From an uncultured Algibacter sp. (lineage in GTDB: Bacteria; Bacteroidota; Bacteroidia; Flavobacteriales; Flavobacteriaceae), in assembly GCA_947499935.1 (NCBI GenBank), contig CANMQH010000021.1:1-61855 (forward strand): a DNA stretch of 61,855 bases, in the 5' to 3' direction. How positions within the stretch are numbered: the first letter of the stretch is position 1; the number at the start of each line of letters is the position of its first letter. The notes under the pieces were generated by a model, which saw nothing but the letters and a program-made list of their open reading frames with translations, had not been told where the DNA came from and ran no database searches. This document shows, piece by piece, positions 55,958-61,855 of the stretch. The position numbers and the translations under genes are program-made.

Positions 55958-57913
55958 TTAAACATCTAATTTTTCATAAAAGGAATTAAGGCTTTTATAT
56001 TCTGGAACTAAATTTTTTATTTTCTTCACAATTTTAGTCGATTGAAAATCTTCAGCTGCTTTTATGATATCATCAACTTCCTTTTTTACGTAATCGTAAT
56101 TATCATTATTTTCCTTAACTATCATAATTTTTTCATGATATGTTGCTAAGGTAATAGATTTATCATTTAATAATTCTTCATATAGTTTTTCTCCAGGTCT
56201 TAAGCCAATGGCCTTAATTTTAATATCTTTTTCTGGAACAAAGCCTGCTAATCTAATCATTTTTCGAGCTAAATCGATAATTTTTACAGCTTTACCCATA
56301 TCAAAAATAAAAATCTCACCTCCTGAACCCATAGAACTTGCTTCCATTACTAATTGACAAGCCTCAGGAATAGTCATGAAATATCTAATAATATCAGGAT
56401 GTGTTATAGTAACTGGGCCACCTTGTTCTATTTGTTTTTTAAATAACGGTACTACAGAACCATTTGAGCCTAAAACATTACCAAATCTAGTTGTAATATA
56501 TTTTGTACGTGATGTTGTTTGATTAAGTGAATTGTAAAATGATTGTACATACATCTCTGCCACACGCTTTGAAGCTCCCATTACATTACTTGGGTTAACA
56601 GCTTTATCTGTAGAAATCATAATAAAACGTTCTGCATTGTATTGAGCTGCTAAATCTGTTAGGATTTTGGTTCCCATAATATTTACTGAAACGGCTTCCG
56701 ATGGGTTTTTTTCCATCATAGGTACATGCTTGTAGGCAGCACAATGATAAATGATGTCTGGAGTATATGTATTGAATATATGATTCAGGCTTTCTTTATT
56801 TCTTATATCACATATAATTGGAGTGAAGTCCAGTTTACTATATTCCTTTTCAATTTTAAGCGTCAGGCTATGCAATGGTGTTTCTGCTTGGTCTATAACA
56901 ACTAGTTTTTTGGGGTTATATTTACCTAATTGATGTACAATTTCTGACCCAATCGATCCTGCACCACCTGTTACAAAAATTGTTTTATTTTCTATTAATC
57001 CTAGAATCTTGTTATTACTTATTTCTATAGGTTTTCTTTCTAATAAGTCTTCAATCTGGATGTTTTGTATACTTTTATTAACACCTTCGTTTAAATCAAA
57101 TTCTGATATTGATGGCGCTCTGTATATTTTCAAATTATGCTCTATACAATCTTCAACATATTTAACATTTAAGTCATTTTTTAAATCATTCTCTAAAACA
57201 ATTAAACCTGCACCATTATATGCTCTGATTAATACATGCGCTTTTTTTTTGAGCACTAATACAGGTAGTCCAAATATACGCTTATTACTAATTTTGGTGT
57301 CTCTAGCTAGAAAGCCAATTATTTTAAATTTTTTTGGGAATTCATTTTCAATAGCGACAGCAAGTGATATAGAATTTTGAGATACTCCTAATATAAAAAC
57401 CTTTTCATATCCAGTTTGATTTTTAGCAAGAAACATGGCATAAACTTGTTTCACTAAGGCTCTAAATAAAAACAAACTAACAAATAAAGCCAGAGAAAAT
57501 ACTATTAGAAATATAGATTCATAAATCTGAGTCTCATTAATTTTTAAACTTAAAAAATTTATTATAGAAAGTAATACTGCAGAAAAAAAAGAAGCAAAAA
57601 ACAATTTTACAGCATCAATATAACTTGAATGCCTTATCAAGCCAACATACGTTTTAAGACTAGTAAAACTTAATGCGACAACAACTAACGCTATGATAAA
57701 ACCATGTAAAAATTGTTTGTTTAAAAAGGCGAACGAAAAATCATTAGTAACAAGTCCTATTAAAAGCAAAACAATAGCAGCTATTTGTATATCAAACCAA
57801 AAAACTAACCACCTAGGAACATAACCAATATTTTCAAAACTAAAATTAAACGGTGTCTGTTTTAAAACTAATCTGAATGTTTCCCGTATTTTTCCTAAAC
57901 TGATTTTTAGCAT
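55958..57913 (-). CDS. PglF/CapD-like UDP-GlcNAc 4,6-dehydratase
   Basis: A 651-aa membrane protein: four N-terminal transmembrane helices (about 32-155), a Rossmann linker (about 165-300) and the SDR catalytic domain (about 305-600). NAD site VTGGAGSIGSEIVHQLG (about 310-326). The active-site motif is NVMGASKR, with Met in place of the usual Tyr of YxxxK, as in PglF/FlaA1-type inverting or retaining dehydratases. The product would be a UDP-4-keto-6-deoxy-HexNAc, the substrate of the PglE-like aminotransferase encoded upstream. TAAATTTG at 57942-57935 may be an internal promoter. Confidence 0.93.
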   Translation of the reverse strand: MLKISLGKIRETFRLVLKQTPFNFSFENIGYVPRWLVFWFDIQIAAIVLLLIGLVTNDFSFAFLNKQFLHGFIIALVVVALSFTSLKTYVGLIRHSSYIDAVKLFFASFFSAVLLSIINFLSLKINETQIYESIFLIVFSLALFVSLFLFRALVKQVYAMFLAKNQTGYEKVFILGVSQNSISLAVAIENEFPKKFKIIGFLARDTKISNKRIFGLPVLVLKKKAHVLIRAYNGAGLIVLENDLKNDLNVKYVEDCIEHNLKIYRAPSISEFDLNEGVNKSIQNIQIEDLLERKPIEISNNKILGLIENKTIFVTGGAGSIGSEIVHQLGKYNPKKLVVIDQAETPLHSLTLKIEKEYSKLDFTPIICDIRNKESLNHIFNTYTPDIIYHCAAYKHVPMMEKNPSEAVSVNIMGTKILTDLAAQYNAERFIMISTDKAVNPSNVMGASKRVAEMYVQSFYNSLNQTTSRTKYITTRFGNVLGSNGSVVPLFKKQIEQGGPVTITHPDIIRYFMTIPEACQLVMEASSMGSGGEIFIFDMGKAVKIIDLARKMIRLAGFVPEKDIKIKAIGLRPGEKLYEELLNDKSITLATYHEKIMIVKENNDNYDYVKKEVDDIIKAAEDFQSTKIVKKIKNLVPEYKSLNSFYEKLDV

Positions 57914-57934
57914 AAACGAATTTTATCTATTTCA

Positions 57935-57942
57935 CAAATTTA
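57935..57942 (-). promoter_or_regulatory. possible internal promoter before the dehydratase gene
   Basis: The minus strand reads TAAATTTG (TAnnTTTG), 22 nt before the dehydratase ATG and touching the stop codon of the aminotransferase gene. No TTG partner is seen, so this could be chance. Confidence 0.35.
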
Positions 57943-59076
57943 ATGATTTATATATTCTAAAATTGTTTTTCTTATTATTGCTTTTTCTCTATTACCTAAA
58001 TTTGATCCTGATGGTAAACAAAGGCCTTGTTCAAAAAGATTTTCTGATATATTTCCTCCATAATATGAAGCCTTTTTAAAAACAGGCTGTAAATGCATGG
58101 GTTTCCATAAAGGCCTTGATTCAATATTATGTTTTAAAAGGTGTAATCTTAAATCTTCTCTTGAAAAACCTGTAACGGTTTTATCTATAACAATACAACT
58201 TAGCCAATGGTTTGAGAAATAATCTTGATTAAGCTCGTAGAATACTCTAACACCTTCAATATTTTTAAAAATATCTTTGTAAAACGTATTCATACTTCTT
58301 CTAAGTCCAATATGCTTATCAATAACTTCCATTTGACCTCTCCCAATGCCAGCAAGAACATTACTCATTCTATAATTATAACCGATTTCACTATGCTGAT
58401 AATGCGGCGCAGCATCTCTAGCTTGGGTAGCTAGAAATATAGCTTTTTCTTTTAAAGCTTTTGATTTAGTTACTATAGCTCCACCTCCAGATGTTGTAAT
58501 AATTTTGTTTCCGTTAAATGATAGTATTGCAAAATCGCCAAATGTACCACATCTTTGGTCTTTATACTTTGAGCCTAAAGCCTCAGCAGCATCTTCTATT
58601 AAAATGATTTCATGTTTTTTTGCAATTTTGGTAATCTCATCCATTTTAGCAGGCATACCATATAGATGAACTACAATAATCGCTTTTGGTTTTTTACCTT
58701 TAGATATTTGATCTTTTATGGCTTCTTTCAAAGCATTAGGGCACATATTCCAAGTTTGTTGCTCACTATCAATAAAAATAGGGGTAGCTCCTTGATAAAC
58801 GATTGGATTTGCTGATGCAGAAAAAGTCATGCTTTGGCATAGAACGCCATCGTCATTTTGTACATCTGCAAGAATTAGTGCAAGATGTAAAGCTGATGTG
58901 CCTGAAGATAAGGATGCTACGAAAACATCTTCATCCAAATATTTCTCTAAATCAGTTTCAAAACTTACTACATTTGGTCCAAGTGGTGCTATCCAATTAG
59001 TATCAAAAGCTTCTTTAACATATTTTTCTTCATTTCCTCCCATATGTGGTGAGGATAACCATATTTTTGGTTTCAT
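57940..59076 (-). CDS. PglE-like DegT/DnrJ/EryC1 aminotransferase
   Basis: A 378-aa PLP enzyme expected to aminate the 4-keto group made by the PglF-like enzyme next to it, giving UDP-4-amino-4,6-dideoxy-HexNAc (bacillosamine pathway). SSGTSALHLAL (57-67), the PLP-ring Asp in IEDAAEALGSKY (Asp162) and the Schiff-base Lys191 in SFNGNKIITTSGGGA are intact. IWLSSPHMGGNE at the start is typical of the PglE group. An N-acetyltransferase (PglD) would be needed next; none that is intact lies in the window. The region directly upstream is a decayed PglC-like gene. Confidence 0.92.
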   Translation of the reverse strand: MKPKIWLSSPHMGGNEEKYVKEAFDTNWIAPLGPNVVSFETDLEKYLDEDVFVASLSSGTSALHLALILADVQNDDGVLCQSMTFSASANPIVYQGATPIFIDSEQQTWNMCPNALKEAIKDQISKGKKPKAIIVVHLYGMPAKMDEITKIAKKHEIILIEDAAEALGSKYKDQRCGTFGDFAILSFNGNKIITTSGGGAIVTKSKALKEKAIFLATQARDAAPHYQHSEIGYNYRMSNVLAGIGRGQMEVIDKHIGLRRSMNTFYKDIFKNIEGVRVFYELNQDYFSNHWLSCIVIDKTVTGFSREDLRLHLLKHNIESRPLWKPMHLQPVFKKASYYGGNISENLFEQGLCLPSGSNLGNREKAIIRKTILEYINH

Positions 59077-59238
59077 TTTTTAAAAATTATTTTTAAAGCT
59101 ATTATTATAATTTAATATCTCTGATAAATGTATAATTATAAGTCATTTTATTAGAATAAATTATGGTATCATTATAAAACTTAGGTTTATCTTATGCTAA
59201 TTAAGTTTCCTCTTAATTAAGATATTTTATAATAACTA
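59077..59238. other. AT-rich stretch between the aminotransferase gene and the pseudogene
   Basis: About 160 nt with no frame I can support. It may hold the rest of the decayed sugar transferase or the aminotransferase promoter. CTTAATTAAG-type palindromic A/T sequence near 59200-59220 is the only pattern seen. Confidence 0.35.
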
Positions 59239-59576
59239 GAATTTTCTACCAGATTTGACTTTTAAAACTTAAGCAAAATCATCTTTTCAACCTATCTAGA
59301 TATTTTAAAAATATATTGCCTAGTACTAGTCAAACTTATATCTCTTTTAAGTATATTTAATAATTCATCTAACTTAAATTTTCTAAGATATAATCCAACC
59401 ATATTTATAGTGTTTGTTTTAAACAAAATGTTTACTATTTATAAAAACAACTTACTATTTTTCTAAGCCATTTTTTATTTAAAAACTCATTTTCCTCAGT
59501 TATAAGTTTTTGCTATAATTATTAGCGGTATAAAAATCAAAGATAATAATGAGATATCAAATGCAATTTTCACCAT
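59239..59576 (-). pseudogene. decayed PglC-like initiating sugar transferase
   Basis: Two broken minus-strand frames match the two ends of a bacterial sugar transferase. From 59576, MVKIAFDISLLSLIFIPLII runs to a stop at 59496-59498. It has the FDI...hydrophobic...P layout of the membrane-inserting first helix. At 59402-59292 a second frame reads MVGLYLRKFKLDELLNILKR and then DISLTSTRQ. It aligns with [31 protein letters not shown] of the intact transferase in this window (gene at 53514-54923), with three residues missing after DEL. A weaker echo of the next motif, KVKSG, lies at 59262-59248. The catalytic middle is missing, and stops and frameshifts separate the pieces. An intact PglC is about 200 aa; here only about 340 nt remain. 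The position next to PglE is where PglC is expected. Confidence 0.72.
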
Positions 59577-59577
59577 T

Positions 59578-60603
59578 TTAAGCTCTATATTGTGGAAAAA
59601 AACTACTTTCTATATCATTATTGTTATCTTTCACTAACTGATTATAAATTTCTTGATTCGATATAAATTGCCATACTTTATAGTTGAGGTTTAAATCAGA
59701 AAAGCCTGATTTAAATCTGTAAAGTGAATCTTCATCACTACCACCAACCCCTCCTCCTAGATGAAGATGATTAAGATTTAATTTATTTCCTAAAAGTCTT
59801 GCCTCGTCTAAAATTAGTTTCATTGGTGTGTCTCTGGAGTATTCTGTTTTTGTGCCTGCTAAATGGTATTGCATCAATTTATTAGTAATTGTAAATATAG
59901 CACCAGCAGTTATTACATTATTTCTTTTAGCTATTAAAAGTTTAGATTCAAAAGAGTCATTTTGTAAGAAAGAATAAAAATAATCTCTAGAAAAATAATA
60001 GTTGTCAGAAGCGTTCACTCTTCTCATTGTATCCGTGTATATGTCAATAAACTCATCAATTTCAGTTTCATTTACAGCTTCTGTTACCACAAAATCGTTT
60101 TTTTTAAGTTTATTAATTTCATATTTATTAGACTTCCTATACTTTCTTCTTTGTTCATCAATAGGCAAATTTAAATCTATAACTATTGTTTTATTTAAAT
60201 CTATTGTTTTACCAAGACCTTCTAGTATTTTGTAGTTTTCAAATACAGGATGTAACCTTGAAAAACAAGAGATAATCTTATTTTCTTTGAAAAAAGTTAC
60301 CATATTATCTTGAAATTGCTTTAAAAGATCTTTAGATATGATTTTAAATGGTTCGCTCGTTATTGGTCCAGCATAACCGTATACAGATGTACAGTCTTTA
60401 TAATTGGAATTTTGAATATCCCTTATTATAATTGGTAAAGCGATGAAACTTTTTTCTAAAGTTTGAACTAATAGTGTTGGCTCTCCTTCTTTTTCTAATA
60501 AATTATATGATAATGTATGATAAAAATCAAAATTAACACTATTATTGATAATTCTAGACCACTCTTGTGTATTGTTATGTTTAATTATATTGAAATTATT
60601 CAT
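59578..60603 (-). CDS. FemAB/GNAT-fold acyltransferase-like protein
   Basis: A 341-aa cytoplasmic protein of the FemAB-like (double GNAT) group. Typical segments are WSRIINNSVNFDFYHTLSYN near the start, FSRLHPVFENY (about 112-122), VIDLNLPIDEQRRKYRKSNKYEINKLKK (about 142-169) and, in the second half, LLIAKRNNVITAGAIFTITNKLMQYHLAGT and a glycine-rich HLGGGVGGSDEDSLYRFKSGFS (about 281-303). Family members add amino acids or acyl groups to peptidoglycan precursors or to sugars. Here, in a glycan locus, a sugar-modifying role is likely but unproven. Its start overlaps the stop of the upstream DegT-like gene by 4 nt. Confidence 0.78.
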   Translation of the reverse strand: MNNFNIIKHNNTQEWSRIINNSVNFDFYHTLSYNLLEKEGEPTLLVQTLEKSFIALPIIIRDIQNSNYKDCTSVYGYAGPITSEPFKIISKDLLKQFQDNMVTFFKENKIISCFSRLHPVFENYKILEGLGKTIDLNKTIVIDLNLPIDEQRRKYRKSNKYEINKLKKNDFVVTEAVNETEIDEFIDIYTDTMRRVNASDNYYFSRDYFYSFLQNDSFESKLLIAKRNNVITAGAIFTITNKLMQYHLAGTKTEYSRDTPMKLILDEARLLGNKLNLNHLHLGGGVGGSDEDSLYRFKSGFSDLNLNYKVWQFISNQEIYNQLVKDNNNDIESSFFPQYRA

Positions 60604-61634
60604 TCTCCAAAAAAAAGATTTAATTTGTTTACTATATATTTTACATCATTGATATCATACCTGTAATCTAGATGAAGAAAAAGTACTCTATTCTCAATTT
60701 CCACATCTCTTTTGCTACTTTGTTTAGGCCATAATATGGCAGGATATATATTGTTTTTTACTAAATAGGCTTTCAAGTCGTTTCTCTCTTTCTTTGAGCT
60801 AAGTTTAAATACTAATCCAGCTCCCTTTTTTTTATTATTATTTAAAACAATTTTTTTGTCAATTTTAAGACTAGTCAAAGCAACCTTAATATTTTTGTTT
60901 TTTGCTTTTAGAATCTTTGTAATATTTAAGTCTTTTAGTAAAGCATTGGATATTTTTGGAAGCCTTGAGTCTTTTAATTCACATTGTAAACTATCTTCAC
61001 TAGCAATAAATAGTTCTCGATAGGTATTTTTATCTGAAGTCACACCCTCTAAATATCTTTTTTTTAAATACATAGCTGTTAATTTTTGAATAACAATAGT
61101 TAACGCTAAGTTATTTTTGTTACCTTTAGGAAGTTTTTGTTGCTTTCTTGTTGATATAAACCCACCTGTTGGTATAGGGATTTCTTTTCTTAGTGAACCA
61201 AATATAAAATCTGCTTTACTTTCCTTAATACTTCTAAGATTGTGGGTTAAATCATCAATTAGAACAACATTTTTAATGTTTGAAAAGCTATTTTTTACTA
61301 CTCCAAAAAAATCAACATTTATTACTACGTTTCCACCCTCATCATTTATATTAATGTTAGTTTCAGAAAAATCTAAAAAAGGATTGAAATTATAAATTTT
61401 AATTTTAATTGATAACTCTTTAACATATTGTATAACCTCTTGGCAATAGTAACTAGGGAAATAAACTGTTTTCCATTTGTATTTTTTTATTCCTTCCCTC
61501 AACAATGAATAAAGTGCAGCTCTACCTGATAGAAAAAAAGAGGTGTTTTTTAAAAAAAGAGACGTTCCTTTTTTACTTTGCCACTCCGGTTCTAAGCATA
61601 AATGAAAATCTGAACCAAATTCTTTACTTATCAT
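60600..61634 (-). CDS. divergent DegT-like (PLP fold type I) protein
   Basis: A 344-aa protein that I place, with caution, in the DegT/fold-type-I aminotransferase group. FLSGRAALYSLLREG (about 34-48) resembles the glycine-turn helix. VYFPSYYCQEV (about 57-67) is the next conserved element. LIDDLTHNL (about 125-133) holds the PLP-ring Asp position, and ADFIFGSLRKEIPIPTGGF (about 141-159) offers Lys150 as the Schiff-base lysine. It is shorter than typical members. It is coupled by ATGA to the FemAB-like gene and overlaps by 11 nt the end of a GNAT reading frame. Substrate unknown. Confidence 0.65.
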   Translation of the reverse strand: MISKEFGSDFHLCLEPEWQSKKGTSLFLKNTSFFLSGRAALYSLLREGIKKYKWKTVYFPSYYCQEVIQYVKELSIKIKIYNFNPFLDFSETNININDEGGNVVINVDFFGVVKNSFSNIKNVVLIDDLTHNLRSIKESKADFIFGSLRKEIPIPTGGFISTRKQQKLPKGNKNNLALTIVIQKLTAMYLKKRYLEGVTSDKNTYRELFIASEDSLQCELKDSRLPKISNALLKDLNITKILKAKNKNIKVALTSLKIDKKIVLNNNKKKGAGLVFKLSSKKERNDLKAYLVKNNIYPAILWPKQSSKRDVEIENRVLFLHLDYRYDINDVKYIVNKLNLFFGE

Positions 61635-61855
61635 TATTCCAGTAATTATTTTCCTTAACTAAATCAAAATAATCGTCTCTGATAATACCAGCAACTATTT
61701 GATCCCACCATTGATTCTTTCTAAAATAATGATGCTTTTTAACACCTTCAATTCTCCAACCACACTTTTTAGTGTATATGTAGACTTCCCTTTTTTAGGA
61801 CACCTTAAAATTCGACAAATAATTATTATTTAGCCCAGATTTGATGAAGAATTTA
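61624..61855 (-). pseudogene. C-terminal part of a GNAT acetyltransferase with an in-frame stop
   Basis: Too short to stand out as a gene. On the minus strand one frame is open from the window edge to a TAA at 61797-61795, then continues in the same frame to a TAA at 61626-61624. The part after the internal stop reads YIYTKKCGWRIEGVKKHHYF and on to QWWDQIVAGIIRDDYF. This is the usual C-terminal pattern of RimJ/PseH-like GNATs (Tyr, Lys, Cys/Leu-Gly-Phe, Glu-Gly, then a basic strand and IRD). No start codon lies between the two stops. The segment before the stop (GLNNNYLSNFKVS) fits the preceding GNAT strand, so the stop appears to be a point change within one gene. The rest lies outside the window. 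Confidence 0.6.

Overview
The window is about 62 kb of AT-rich DNA (I estimate roughly one third G+C) from a member of the Bacteroidota, almost certainly a Flavobacteriaceae. The evidence is: SusC/SusD, FecR and ECF sigma genes; secreted proteins with the type IX secretion (T9SS) C-terminal sorting domain; a PorW/SprE-like T9SS lipoprotein; promoters of the Bacteroidota form TTG-N17-19-TAnnTTTG; little use of Shine-Dalgarno sites; and families largely confined to this group (DUF4292, DUF5687, DUF6427, DUF4254). I see no rRNA, tRNA, CRISPR array, transposase or prophage.

Layout. 1-3.4 kb: tail of a gene entering from the left, three hairpins, and a secreted M43 metalloprotease. 3.4-10.7 kb: an acyl-CoA thioesterase facing a minus-strand operon (flippase, dut, nucleotidyltransferase, TPR protein, DUF4292 lipoprotein, EnvC-like LytM protein) with a clear promoter, interrupted by a structured non-coding element at 7336-7428. 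10.7-14.3 kb: a small lipoprotein, a secreted beta-helix protein and an orphan ECF sigma factor. 14.5-27 kb: a nutrient-uptake locus with sigma factor, FecR, STN-domain SusC, SusD and a surface lipoprotein, next to a TlpA-like thioredoxin lipoprotein and an M16 peptidase. 27-31.6 kb: xylulokinase, xylose isomerase and a ThuA/DUF1080 protein. 32-37.1 kb: ATP synthase genes atpB-E-F-H-A-G, without atpD and atpC, preceded at 37.1-40.7 kb by two small membrane proteins, a bactofilin and PorW/SprE. 40.9-49.9 kb: ABC exporter genes, a ferredoxin reductase, a family 9 glycosyltransferase, DUF4254, upp, small membrane proteins and purD. 49.9 kb to the end: a surface-polysaccharide locus.

The polysaccharide locus has two arms that meet tail to tail at 53.5 kb. 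The plus arm encodes a CapK-like adenylate-forming enzyme, a UDP-GlcNAc 2-epimerase and a glycosyltransferase. The minus arm encodes a polyprenyl-phosphate sugar transferase, a UDP-glucuronate decarboxylase (UDP-xylose), a PglF-type 4,6-dehydratase, a PglE-type aminotransferase, a FemAB/GNAT-like protein and a DegT-like protein.

The best finds need reading below the gene level. The apparently empty stretch upstream of the PglE-type gene holds the decayed remains of a second, PglC-like initiating sugar transferase. A GNAT acetyltransferase at the right edge carries an in-frame stop. Two genes far apart carry the same kind of short inverted repeat ending exactly 13 nt before their start codons. 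The 7.4 kb element looks like a dispersed, folded Flavobacteriaceae repeat. Both pseudogene calls fit a polysaccharide locus that is being remodelled, and the surviving WcaJ-type transferase may now start the glycan alone.
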